Assembly (NCBI GenBank): GCA_023389595.1
Contig: JAEWEF010000009.1
Coordinates: 1 to 23,892, forward strand
Source: Fusobacteriota bacterium
GTDB taxonomy: Bacteria; Fusobacteriota; Fusobacteriia; Fusobacteriales; Fusobacteriaceae
Direction: 5' to 3'
DNA length: 23,892 bases
A program made the position numbers and the translations under genes. Below the pieces are notes generated by a model. That model did not search any database. It saw only the letters and a program-made list of their open reading frames with translations, and was not told the DNA's origin. Shown here piece by piece: positions 14,660 through 23,824 of this stretch. Position 1 is the stretch's first letter, and each line of letters opens with the position of its first letter.

Positions 14660-15814
14660 TTATTCCTCGTAAGTTCCTTTTACAATTATTTTTTTATTCT
14701 TCATCATAAGTTTACCTCTAGCAAAAACATCGCAGATATCGTAATCATCATCTAACAATAAAATATCTGCATCGCTGCCCTCTAGTATCGCTCCCTTATC
14801 CGGATATATAAAAAGTTCTTTAGCTGGATTAATAGTTAAAAATTGTATAGCTTCCGATAAACTGAACTTATAATTTATAATTAATTTTTTTATTTCATTG
14901 TGATTGCTAAGTAGAGAAGAATAACCTATTTTTATTAAATTTCCTCTTTCATCATAATCAGACCAGCTTCCAAATCCGTCCGAACTAAATGTTATTCTAT
15001 CTAATGGCAGTCCCATTTCTTTTATAACATTTACTCCCTTACTAGAACTTATATAATCATCTTCAGGAATAGACGTTGTAAAATCTATAACCCCTCCCAT
15101 TTTTAAAAATTTAATTGCACTCTCAAAAACTTCTTTTTTTCTGTTAACATGAGTTGGAATAAAATGTTTTATTGGTATATTTGTATTATTAACAACATTT
15201 ATAACTTGATCTAAATTTTTTTTGCCATCACCCATATGAAGAGTAACTATTCCAGATTTTCCAGAAAACATTCCACCATTTCTAACTTCAGCGGCTAAGT
15301 TTTCTAATATAGACTCATCGATATGGACTGCTCTATGATCTGAAATAGCAATTTTAACTCCTATAACTTCTTTAATAAAAGTTATATCTTTTCTAATATT
15401 TCCAGTAAGTGTTGGAGAAGGATATTCGTACGCCCCTGTCAATATATAAGCTGTTATTCCTTCCTCGTTTAATCCTTTTGCTTTTGCAAGTAAATTTTCT
15501 ACACTTCTAGTTGTGCCATCTGTACCTAATAATCCTACAACAGTTGTTATTCCAGACTCAATAAATTTTGATAAAGGGGCTTCTGGCACTCTAGTTTTAA
15601 AACTTCCTTCTCCGCCTCCTCCAGTTATGTGGACGTGTTGGTCTATGTATCCAGGTACAGCTTTTTTACCAGTACAATCTATCTCTTCATATTCTACTCC
15701 TTTTAATTTTATATCTTTAGAAACTTTAATAATTTTTTCATTTACTATCAATATATCATTAATTCCTAAAAATTCTGGACTATATACTTCGACATTTTTT
15801 ATAATTTTAATCAT
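14660..15814 (-). CDS. iadA: Isoaspartyl (beta-aspartyl) dipeptidase
   Basis: IadA hydrolyses isoaspartyl dipeptides left by degradation of damaged proteins. It is a binuclear zinc enzyme of the amidohydrolase superfamily. All metal and catalytic positions are visible: His60 and His62 (DQHVH), the carboxylated-lysine position Lys154 (IGVKIAISDHR), His193 (TLHMGDG), His222 (PTHVNR) and the catalytic Asp279 (FSSDGFGS). They keep nearly constant offsets from E. coli IadA. The GGGGEGSFKTR loop, TGAYEYPSPT and a C-terminal amidohydrolase strand are also typical. Length 384 is normal. GGAGGA precedes the ATG. The gene starts 2 bases after the four-TM protein and is followed by the DUF4015 gene, with no obvious functional link beyond co-transcription. 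Confidence 0.93.
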   Translation of the reverse strand: MIKIIKNVEVYSPEFLGINDILIVNEKIIKVSKDIKLKGVEYEEIDCTGKKAVPGYIDQHVHITGGGGEGSFKTRVPEAPLSKFIESGITTVVGLLGTDGTTRSVENLLAKAKGLNEEGITAYILTGAYEYPSPTLTGNIRKDITFIKEVIGVKIAISDHRAVHIDESILENLAAEVRNGGMFSGKSGIVTLHMGDGKKNLDQVINVVNNTNIPIKHFIPTHVNRKKEVFESAIKFLKMGGVIDFTTSIPEDDYISSSKGVNVIKEMGLPLDRITFSSDGFGSWSDYDERGNLIKIGYSSLLSNHNEIKKLIINYKFSLSEAIQFLTINPAKELFIYPDKGAILEGSDADILLLDDDYDICDVFARGKLMMKNKKIIVKGTYEE

Positions 15815-15816
15815 AC

Positions 15817-16422
15817 CTATTCCTCCAAATAAATAGCAAAATAATTTCCTAAAATTCCTTTTCTTAGATTTAAAGATATGCTCTTATTATCGTGTACTTT
15901 ATTATAAATTTCTCCATCTAAAAACATTCTTATTTCTTCGGCACCATTTTCTATAATTATATAGTTATGTGCGACAATATCTTTTTTGCCTGGTTTTTTT
16001 AAATATTTTTCAATGTTTCTATCTATAGAAACTATTTTATAATTACCTTTTTTATTTTCATAATTTAATCTATTAATAAATAATCTAATTCTCGTATAAA
16101 TATATTTGGCTATTAAGTCGCCTGCCCAAATTCCTACAAAAATAGAAATTGTAATTATTAGATAATTAGTGTGATTAAAAAAGTAAAAATCTTTTTTGTA
16201 TATTTTCAAAAAAATAAAAATACATGATACAGCCCAAAAAAATATTCTAGTGTAGATGGAAACGCTATCTTCAAACATATCTATTCCCTTTGATGAAAAA
16301 TAAGCTAAAAGTGGAAAAATTGAAATTAAAATAAAATATTTATTTTTAATTACAAAAATTAGCAATATAACAAATAACACTAAATTAGCATTTCTAACTA
16401 TTTTTTCTGAAAAATTTTTCAT
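15817..16422 (-). CDS. Four-helix membrane protein of unknown function
   Basis: I recognise no family. Four hydrophobic segments are seen at about residues 13-25, 28-42, 57-74 and 86-105, followed by a basic stretch (YTRIRLFINRLNYENKK). The soluble C-terminal domain of about 80 residues is rich in beta-type residues: NYKIVSIDRN, DIVAHNYIIIENG, EIRMFLDGEIYN, ILGNYFAIYLE. With four helices the N- and C-termini should both face the cytoplasm. A GGTGAG-like site precedes the ATG. The start lies one base after the queH stop and its own stop two bases before iadA, so it is tightly embedded in the operon. This suggests it is real and expressed. Confidence 0.75.
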   Translation of the reverse strand: MKNFSEKIVRNANLVLFVILLIFVIKNKYFILISIFPLLAYFSSKGIDMFEDSVSIYTRIFFWAVSCIFIFLKIYKKDFYFFNHTNYLIITISIFVGIWAGDLIAKYIYTRIRLFINRLNYENKKGNYKIVSIDRNIEKYLKKPGKKDIVAHNYIIIENGAEEIRMFLDGEIYNKVHDNKSISLNLRKGILGNYFAIYLEE

Positions 16423-16423
16423 T

Positions 16424-17056
16424 TTATCTCACCGACGCTTTTTTATTTTCTCTTTCTATTTTAGAATATATACATCCACAATATTCCTGTCTGTACATAT
16501 TGTATTTTTTTGATAGTTCGATAGATCTTAAATATCTATTTTTTTTCTTGAAATCAGCATTTAAAAATTTTACTCCGTAAATTTTCTCGTATTTTTCTCC
16601 AATTTCATTTATCCAATTTACATTTTTCATAGGGCTTATACTAAGAACCGTAGAGAAAAAATCGTACCCTAAATTTTTAGCATGCTCAGCCGTTTCTTTT
16701 ATTCTAATGTCGTAACAAATTTGACATCTCGCTCCACCTTCATGATCATTTTCGTGTCCTTTAATTTTTTCAAAAAAATCTTTTTTTACATCATATTTAC
16801 CTTCGTATATTTTTATATCGTATCCCATTTTATCTACCATTTCTTTTTGCTCTTCAAATCTTTGATGATATTCTTCATCAATAGTTATGTTAGGATTATA
16901 ATAGTAAATATCTATTTTGAAATAATCATTTAAAAATTCAAGAACAGATGAGCTACACGGTCCACAACAGGAATGTATTAGAAGTCTTTTTTTCGTTCCT
17001 TCTTCCTTGATATTTTTTATTATTTCTTCCATTTTTAAATCATAATTAATTTTCAT
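16424..17056 (-). CDS. queH: Epoxyqueuosine reductase QueH
   Basis: QueH (formerly DUF208) performs the last step of queuosine synthesis, reducing epoxyqueuosine in tRNA. It is the non-orthologous replacement for QueG and needs no cobalamin. The cysteine pattern is diagnostic: Cys30, Cys31 and Cys34 in HSCCGPCSS, Cys111 and Cys114 in RCQICYDIR, and Cys193 and Cys195 in YRQEYCGCIYS. These supply the Fe-S cluster and metal site described for the family. The YYYNPNI strand and the TVLSISPMKN segment also fit. Length 210 is usual. It follows sbcC after 12 bases. No other queuosine gene is in the window. Confidence 0.93.
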   Translation of the reverse strand: MKINYDLKMEEIIKNIKEEGTKKRLLIHSCCGPCSSSVLEFLNDYFKIDIYYYNPNITIDEEYHQRFEEQKEMVDKMGYDIKIYEGKYDVKKDFFEKIKGHENDHEGGARCQICYDIRIKETAEHAKNLGYDFFSTVLSISPMKNVNWINEIGEKYEKIYGVKFLNADFKKKNRYLRSIELSKKYNMYRQEYCGCIYSKIERENKKASVR

Positions 17057-17068
17057 TTTATCTCCAAA

Positions 17069-19840
17069 CTATAGTTCAATAACATTTGAAGCCATTTCTA
17101 TAAAAGTATCATCGTGAGTTACTATTATGCTTTGATCTAAATTATTTAATAATTCACCTATATATTCAGCAAGCATTTTTTTTCTGTCGGTATCCAAATT
17201 GTTTGTAGGTTCATCAAGTATTATAAATCTGGAATTAGTAAACATATCACTCATGGCACATCTCATAGAAATTGCTACAGAAACTTGTTCTCCCCCAGAT
17301 AAATCTTTAAAAGATATTTCTTTGTCCATTCCTAAAAGTGAAATTTCGTACTTATTTTTTTCTGAATTATTCCAGGAAATTTTTTCTGTTCTTCCAGTTA
17401 TTTTATTGAAATTTAAACTGGCAATGTTGCATATATTGATTAACATGTAAGATGCAACTTGTGATCCCATATTTCTTAATTTTTTTTGTAGTGTGTCTGT
17501 AAAATTAATTTTTGTTTCTAATTCTCTGATATTTTTTTCTGAATCTAATCTTTCTGATATTTTTTTCTTATTTTCTTCTATTTCTCTCAATTGATAGTTA
17601 ATTTTTGTTTTTATATTTTCTTCTTCTTTTAAGATATATTCTCTTTGTAAATTAAAATTTTCTAATTCCTTTGTTAAATTTTTAAATACATCTTCATCAT
17701 AATTTTTTTTATACTCATTCCATTTGCTTTCAATTTCAGTAAGAGAAATTCTAGAATGTTTTCTTTCTTTCATTTTTAAAATAAAATTCTCTAAATTTTC
17801 ATTGTAATCTTCAGAACTTTTTTTGTGCATTATATAAAGATTTCTAGAATCTGATATTTTTTGTATGTCCTCATTTAAAAAATTGTGTTTTTCTTTTAGT
17901 TCTCCAATATTTTTTACACCATCCACATCTATTTTTTTTACATTTTCTTCTATATGACAATTAAAAAAATATATATTTTGGTTTATTTCATTTATTTTAT
18001 TGAAATTATTTTTTATAATTTTTAACTTTTCATTTAAATTTTTAATGTGTATTTTTATAGGAGAATTCTCTATCTTATTTTCATTACTAAGTATAATATT
18101 TTCTAAATCTTTTATAGATGCTACGCCTAAATTTTTAAAATTGTTAACAATCATTTCGTCTATAGCATTTTTGATTTCTTGTTTATCTTTTATTTTTTCA
18201 AGATTTATACTCATCTTTTTTGTATTTTCCTCAGCTGTTTGCATATCATTTATAAGTTTGTTTTTTAAACTTATAAAGCTATCTTTTTCTGAAGTTTGCA
18301 ATTCTAATTTTTCTATTTCTCCATTTATTTTTTCTAAACTTTCATTATATTTGTTTTTTTCATTTAAAAAATAAGCAGCAAAATCTTTCCCCTCTATGTT
18401 TTTACACTCCTCTGAAAAAATTGGACAAATACTGTTAGAAAAATATTTCATCTGATTATTTATCAGTCTTAAACTCTCTTCACAAATATTCTTTTCTTTT
18501 ATTTTTTCTTTTAACTCATATTCTAAAATCTCTATTTCTTTCAATTTATTTTCTAAATTAAAAATATCTTTTTTTATTTTTTCGATATCAAAAAAATCGA
18601 TATCATTTTTCATACGATTATTCAATTCGCTTAAAAGTATTATTTCTCTATCTAATTCTTCTAATCTTTCCAATTTTTCATAAATTTTACTTTCTGAAAT
18701 AGTTTTTTTATAATCTTCTATATTTTTTTGCAGATAATTAATATTTAATCTCTCTTTATCAATATTTTCTAAGAAATTTAGCGACTGTTCATAATTAATT
18801 TTGCTTTCTTCATCTAGGGATTTTAATTTAGTTCTAAGTTCTGTCAATTTTTTTTCTATTTCAGTATTTTCGTCTTTAATTTTTTGATTTTTTTCTATTA
18901 TTTCTTCCTTTAGTGTTATTTCTTTTTGCAGTTTATTTATTTCTTTTTCTTTTTCAAGATATTCTAAATATTTTGTATGATTTTCACTAACTATTGCAAC
19001 AGATTTTTTTGATTCTAGAGCAATTTTCAAATATTGTTTTGCCGTCCTTTTTTTCTCTGTAAAATTCGAAAATTCTGAATTATATTTTTCAGTATAAATA
19101 TCTATATTTCTTTTAGTTTCATTCAATGAGTTTAAATTCAACTGAACAGCATTCTTTTTGTCATCTATTGATTTTAAATTTTCTTGAGTAGTTAATAAAT
19201 TTGATTCAAAATTTTTCAGCTCTTTATTAAGTTTTTCATCATCTTTGATAAAACTATTAATAGTGTTATATTTTGAATTTTCTTTTGTGAGTAACGCCTC
19301 ATAATTATTTTTAATATCTTTTATAAATCCATCACTCATATCCTTATATATATATGTATCAAATACTTTATCAAATACCTTTGCTCTTTCACTTGGCGTT
19401 TTTTTAAAAATTTCTATAAATTCATTCTGTTTTGCCACTATAATATTTTCAAACATTTCTTTAGAATTGAAATCTAATCCACATAATTTACACAAAATAT
19501 CAGTTATATTTTCTGTATATTCTTCATTATTGTCTAAGCAAGTTATTTTATGTTCTCTTTTATTTTTTCCATCAATTCTTGTTACAATATATCTGTTTCC
19601 ATCCACAGCCGTAAAATCAATTTCTACCTTACAATTATTTTCACCTTTTTTTATATACGGTTTACCAACATCGCTTCCATTTCTTCCGGCTATATTAAAC
19701 AATGCATAACCTATGGCTTCCAAAATTGAAGTTTTTCCTCTTCCATTTCTTCCAAGTATTAAATTAATACCTTCAGAAAAAATATATTTACTTTGTTTAT
19801 GGGATCTGTAATTTTCAAGATATATACTATTAATTTTCAT
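17069..19840 (-). CDS. sbcC: SbcC/Rad50-type nuclease-complex ATPase with unusual apex cysteine motif
   Basis: SbcC is the SMC-like ATPase of the SbcCD complex, which cuts DNA hairpins and blocked ends. In numbering from this ATG, the N-terminal Walker A is GRNGRGKT at 30-37. Two long coiled-coil arms occupy about 170-820 and surround the apex SICPIFSEECKN, with cysteines at 472 and 479. The C-terminal lobe carries LSGGE (847-851), Walker B FIILDEPTNNLD (about 872-883) and a VTHDD switch His. Rad50/SbcC hooks are normally CXXC; here it is CX6C. The start is set at 19840 with GGTG upstream. A GTG at 19852 lies in frame but has no ribosome site. The gene overlaps sbcD by 11 bases, as expected for a coupled pair. 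Confidence 0.9.
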   Translation of the reverse strand: MKINSIYLENYRSHKQSKYIFSEGINLILGRNGRGKTSILEAIGYALFNIAGRNGSDVGKPYIKKGENNCKVEIDFTAVDGNRYIVTRIDGKNKREHKITCLDNNEEYTENITDILCKLCGLDFNSKEMFENIIVAKQNEFIEIFKKTPSERAKVFDKVFDTYIYKDMSDGFIKDIKNNYEALLTKENSKYNTINSFIKDDEKLNKELKNFESNLLTTQENLKSIDDKKNAVQLNLNSLNETKRNIDIYTEKYNSEFSNFTEKKRTAKQYLKIALESKKSVAIVSENHTKYLEYLEKEKEINKLQKEITLKEEIIEKNQKIKDENTEIEKKLTELRTKLKSLDEESKINYEQSLNFLENIDKERLNINYLQKNIEDYKKTISESKIYEKLERLEELDREIILLSELNNRMKNDIDFFDIEKIKKDIFNLENKLKEIEILEYELKEKIKEKNICEESLRLINNQMKYFSNSICPIFSEECKNIEGKDFAAYFLNEKNKYNESLEKINGEIEKLELQTSEKDSFISLKNKLINDMQTAEENTKKMSINLEKIKDKQEIKNAIDEMIVNNFKNLGVASIKDLENIILSNENKIENSPIKIHIKNLNEKLKIIKNNFNKINEINQNIYFFNCHIEENVKKIDVDGVKNIGELKEKHNFLNEDIQKISDSRNLYIMHKKSSEDYNENLENFILKMKERKHSRISLTEIESKWNEYKKNYDEDVFKNLTKELENFNLQREYILKEEENIKTKINYQLREIEENKKKISERLDSEKNIRELETKINFTDTLQKKLRNMGSQVASYMLINICNIASLNFNKITGRTEKISWNNSEKNKYEISLLGMDKEISFKDLSGGEQVSVAISMRCAMSDMFTNSRFIILDEPTNNLDTDRKKMLAEYIGELLNNLDQSIIVTHDDTFIEMASNVIEL

Positions 19841-21038
19841 TTTTTTCACCACATATGAAATTATCGTTTAAAAATTTATCGAATACACTAAAAAAAGATT
19901 CTCTGTCATCGTCCGATTGAAATTTTTTCATTTGAGTTAATATTTTAGAAAAATCACTCTTATTTTTTAAAAAATCCCATTCATCAATAATATTTTTTTC
20001 TATACTACTTCTCATGTCAGACACATTTATATCATCAGAATTTGTTACAGTGTAGTCTAATCCTTTCATCTTAAACTCAAAATAACATTTAAATATATTA
20101 AAATTATTAGCTATATCTTCTAATTTTTGAGTATTTATATAGTCGCTATAATCACATTCTATTGGTACTATTACCATTTCATTGCCAGAAAATTTATATT
20201 CTGATAAAAATTCTGAAAATTTTTCTTCTAAATTCATATTTATATCATATTTAAAAATTTTAGTTCTTAATCGTTTTCTATGTTCAACCTCTATAAATTT
20301 TACATCATTTAATTCAGTGTTGAAAAATAAAAAACCTTTATTATCCGAAGATTCATTTAATACATTTGTAAATTCAAGTGATCCGGGAACGAAAAAAAAT
20401 GGATTCTCTTTCGGATATTTAGAATAAGAATGTATGTGTCCTCCGGCCATATATAAAACTCTATCTCTAAATTCATTAACAGTTTCAGTGTTAATTAGTC
20501 CCGGCAAATTAAAATTATTAAATATTGCCGTATGTGCTACAACAATATTTTTTTCATGAGCATCTAATTGTTCTACTAAATTTTTCATAACGCTATCTAT
20601 CATAAAACCGTGATAGCCAACCAAATAAAAATTTATATCTTTTATTCTAACTTTGCAGTTATTTATATCTTCTTTATTATATCTTGAATATTTTATATAT
20701 GATTTTTGCTCTAAGTAATTTATCCACGAATCATTATGACTAGAACTTATATCATGATTACCATCTATAACTAATATATCTATGTTACGTCTATTATTAT
20801 TTTCATCAAAAATAATTTTTTTAAATATTTCTTCAGTTCTTTTTAATGTGTCGGCTCCTATTTCTCTCTTATCAAATAAATCTCCAGCTATGATTAAAAC
20901 ATCTGTATTCAGTTCTATTACCTTGTCTGCCATTTTATCAAAAGCAATAAAAAAATCTTCATATCTTTTTTGTGAAAATTCTTTGGTCCCAGCAAATTTT
21001 TTACCTAAATGCAAATCTGAACAATGTGCAATTTTCAT
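19830..21038 (-). CDS. sbcD: SbcD/Mre11-type exonuclease subunit
   Basis: SbcD is the manganese-dependent calcineurin-like nuclease that pairs with SbcC. All phosphoesterase motifs are in place: SDLHLG (Asp8, His10), AGDLFD (Asp53), DGNHD (Asn94, His95), AHTAIF (His169) and GGHIHS (His201, His203). A PGSLEFTN segment follows, then a C-terminal capping and SbcC-binding region. At 402 residues it is typical. Its ATG follows the upstream gene's stop directly (stop at 21039, start at 21038), with GGGAGGAAT as ribosome site. The 3' end overlaps sbcC. With the helicase-nuclease upstream it forms a DNA-end-processing group. Confidence 0.93.
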   Translation of the reverse strand: MKIAHCSDLHLGKKFAGTKEFSQKRYEDFFIAFDKMADKVIELNTDVLIIAGDLFDKREIGADTLKRTEEIFKKIIFDENNNRRNIDILVIDGNHDISSSHNDSWINYLEQKSYIKYSRYNKEDINNCKVRIKDINFYLVGYHGFMIDSVMKNLVEQLDAHEKNIVVAHTAIFNNFNLPGLINTETVNEFRDRVLYMAGGHIHSYSKYPKENPFFFVPGSLEFTNVLNESSDNKGFLFFNTELNDVKFIEVEHRKRLRTKIFKYDINMNLEEKFSEFLSEYKFSGNEMVIVPIECDYSDYINTQKLEDIANNFNIFKCYFEFKMKGLDYTVTNSDDINVSDMRSSIEKNIIDEWDFLKNKSDFSKILTQMKKFQSDDDRESFFSVFDKFLNDNFICGEKNEN

Positions 21039-23810
21039 CTAATTCCTCCCGATATGACAATAACTACCAAATTCACAATAATCACATTTTTGTTTTTCAT
21101 AATTTATGGCATCAAATTTTTCTTCCTTAATATTTTTAATTACTTCATAAATAGTCAACTTATATTTTTCAACATCTTCATCATTTATATCCAATTTAAT
21201 TTTTGAGTTTTTTTCTTCTAAATAGTACAAATAAGATTCTATCTTTTTTTCTAATTTACTCTCTAATAGTACATTATAAAATGACAGTTGTTCTTTATAG
21301 TGATTCATCATTTCATCGTTATATTTCCCCGTCTTAAAATCTATCAACTCGTACTTATCTTCAAACTCTCTAACTAAATCCACTTCTCCATACAATATAA
21401 AATCATCGGTTATAAAATATTCCGAACTTTCAATGTTTTTGATAGCTCCAAAATATTCTCTCTCACTACTAAAATATCTAAATACCATTTCAGTTATTCT
21501 TTCACATTCATCTTCGCTTAGTTGTATTTTTTGTAATTTAGTAATTCTATCTATTATTTTATTTATTTCTTCTTCAAATAAATTTGATAAATATTGTTGC
21601 TCGTAAAAATAAAAATTTCTGTTAATGCTTTCTATAATTTTGTGAGCTATTATTCCTAAATTTACACTTTTAGTTTCATACGATGTAAATCTTGCTTTTC
21701 TGATAAAAAAATATTTAAGTGGACAATGTTTATATAAACGTATATCCTGAGTATATGAAAAAGTTTCAGTTAAATTTTCTTTGTTATTTTTACTGATAAT
21801 TAAATTTTCGATTAAAAGCTCCTGTTGATTAAGTTTAGGTATGTCGTGTATATTTTTTCTAAAATTATCTGATATATTTGAATCGACACCGACTAATAAT
21901 AGTAAATCTTTTGCCCTTGTAAACGCAACATAAAATTTTCTATACATATCAAAAGTTTTCTTGTCATTTAAACTAAGTTTCTCTTCCACTTTTATTAATT
22001 CGTTAAACTTATCTATCTTTTCTTCTTCGTGCACTATCTTTTCATAAAGTGATGAAACGATTACAACTGGAAATTCAAGCCCTTTTGATTCGTGTATAGT
22101 TAAGAATTGTATCTTATCATCTGAAACATTTGAGCTTTTTTCAAATTCCGAAACACCGTGTGCCTTTATCTCTTTCAAATATGTTTCAAAAAAATATTTT
22201 ATAAAGGAAGTTATAATTTCATCATTATTTAAAACTATGTTTGTGTGATTTTCATACTTTTTTAATATGTTGCTAAGTATCCCTAAATTATAAATTTTTC
22301 TATTATCTACAATATCCAAATTTTTATTAGACATAATTTCATAGTAAAAATTAAACTGGAATAGACTGTAAAATAATTCGTTAAAATTTTTAAATTCTAT
22401 ATTATTTATTTTATCTTTTATATATTCTAATAAATTGTTGTCATTTTTAGCTTCTTTTCTTGCTAAATTTAGACAATCTAATAAATATTTATCATAATCT
22501 GATAAATACTTTTTATCGTTGAGTATTTTTTTAATATCGTAGTATTTTTTTAAACAGGCTAACAATATCCCGAAAGTAATTTTTATTTCTTCTCTATTAA
22601 AAAAGTTTTTAGCTCTTGGGGAATATACTCGTATTCCATTTTCGTTAAATTCTCTTTCTAAAATTTTTGAAAAACTGTCTCTAAAACTTGAAAATAGGAC
22701 TGCAACCTGATTGTAATTTGATATTTTTCCTTCATATTTTAATCGTTTAATAAAATCAACAATTATTTTTGCATTCTTATCGCTACTATTTTCTATGATC
22801 TTATAAACAGAATTCATATTGGTAATATTCTCAGACTCTATATTTCTTTTTTCAAATCTATTACCTAACCAATCTATACTTTCTATCCATTTTTTTGAAA
22901 AGTCAACTATACCTAGATTAGATCTATAATTTGTACTGAGAAATATTCTTTTACATTCAACACCTATATTTTTTTCAAAATTTAAAATGTTTTCTACAGT
23001 CGCCCCTCTGAATCTGTAAATTGCTTGGTCTTCGTCTCCGACAACACATATATTTTTTTTATACCCAGATAACAAAAAAATTATTTTTTCTTGTATTCTA
23101 TTACTATCTTGATATTCGTCTATCATTATGTAGTCTATTTTTTCATTTAATTCCGATAATAATTCTTCATTATTTTTTAGCATGTTTAAAAACTCTACTT
23201 GTAAATAAGCAAAATCCATTATATTATTATCGATTAATAATTGTTCGTAATAACTGTACGCCTTTTTTAAAAATAGAATCACATTGTCATCTGAAGATAT
23301 GTTTGAAATATCTATGGCGTTTTCGCTGATACTATTAAATTTATCTCTTAAGTCCTTTGCAATAGATTTTTTATTACTAAGATAGTTGTAATATGCAAGA
23401 TAATCATTATATCCATCTATTTTAGAAATTTCTTTCAATTTAGAATATATGAAAAATTTTTGTTCTATCTCGTCTTCCATAAGTGAAAATCCACTTATAA
23501 ATCTTGATTTTGAAATATTTTCACTTATAAATCTCTTCCAAATTGAATGCATAGTTCCTATATACATATTATTTATATCTATTTTATAATGCTCGTTTTC
23601 AATTTTTTTATTTATTCTTATTTTTAATTCTTTAGCAGCTTTTTCTGTAAAAGTTGTAATTATTATTCTGTCTGGACTAATATGTTTTTTTACAAGTATA
23701 TTAAAAACTCTTTCAACTAAACACATAGTTTTTCCAGAGCCAGCTCCAGCTATTACAAGTAAAGGTCCATCTAAAGTATTAGCAACTTCTAATTGATTTA
23801 AACTAAGCAT
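21039..23810 (-). CDS. Fused UvrD-like helicase / PD-(D/E)XK iron-sulfur nuclease (AddA-like)
   Basis: Residues 1 to about 640 form an SF1A helicase: LNQLEVA Q-motif, Walker A AGAGSGKT (21-28), YIMIDEYQDSN (motif II), VVGDEDQAIYRFRGA (III), STNYRS (IV), HESKGLEFPVVIV (V) and YVAFTRAKDLL (VI). From about 690 lies a RecB-type nuclease: His723 (IIAHKIIE), Asp811 (GEVD), Asp824 and Lys826 (IDFKTG), and Gln841. Four cysteines, Cys696 before the nuclease and Cys909, Cys912 and Cys918 after it, give the AddB/Cas4-type 4Fe-4S pattern. Such proteins resect double-strand breaks, usually with a partner subunit. The partner is not identified; the gene just upstream is truncated by the window edge. The protein is shorter than AddA (about 1200). 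sbcD starts directly after its stop. Confidence 0.88.
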   Translation of the reverse strand: MLSLNQLEVANTLDGPLLVIAGAGSGKTMCLVERVFNILVKKHISPDRIIITTFTEKAAKELKIRINKKIENEHYKIDINNMYIGTMHSIWKRFISENISKSRFISGFSLMEDEIEQKFFIYSKLKEISKIDGYNDYLAYYNYLSNKKSIAKDLRDKFNSISENAIDISNISSDDNVILFLKKAYSYYEQLLIDNNIMDFAYLQVEFLNMLKNNEELLSELNEKIDYIMIDEYQDSNRIQEKIIFLLSGYKKNICVVGDEDQAIYRFRGATVENILNFEKNIGVECKRIFLSTNYRSNLGIVDFSKKWIESIDWLGNRFEKRNIESENITNMNSVYKIIENSSDKNAKIIVDFIKRLKYEGKISNYNQVAVLFSSFRDSFSKILEREFNENGIRVYSPRAKNFFNREEIKITFGILLACLKKYYDIKKILNDKKYLSDYDKYLLDCLNLARKEAKNDNNLLEYIKDKINNIEFKNFNELFYSLFQFNFYYEIMSNKNLDIVDNRKIYNLGILSNILKKYENHTNIVLNNDEIITSFIKYFFETYLKEIKAHGVSEFEKSSNVSDDKIQFLTIHESKGLEFPVVIVSSLYEKIVHEEEKIDKFNELIKVEEKLSLNDKKTFDMYRKFYVAFTRAKDLLLLVGVDSNISDNFRKNIHDIPKLNQQELLIENLIISKNNKENLTETFSYTQDIRLYKHCPLKYFFIRKARFTSYETKSVNLGIIAHKIIESINRNFYFYEQQYLSNLFEEEINKIIDRITKLQKIQLSEDECERITEMVFRYFSSEREYFGAIKNIESSEYFITDDFILYGEVDLVREFEDKYELIDFKTGKYNDEMMNHYKEQLSFYNVLLESKLEKKIESYLYYLEEKNSKIKLDINDEDVEKYKLTIYEVIKNIKEEKFDAINYEKQKCDYCEFGSYCHIGRN

Positions 23811-23824
23811 ATTTATCCCTTTAA

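Noticed and set aside
18000..18374. Open plus-strand frame opposite sbcC coding for a Phe/Leu/Ile-rich product
   Set aside because: It is the antisense of a Lys/Glu-rich coiled coil, which automatically gives hydrophobic codons. No independent signals were seen.
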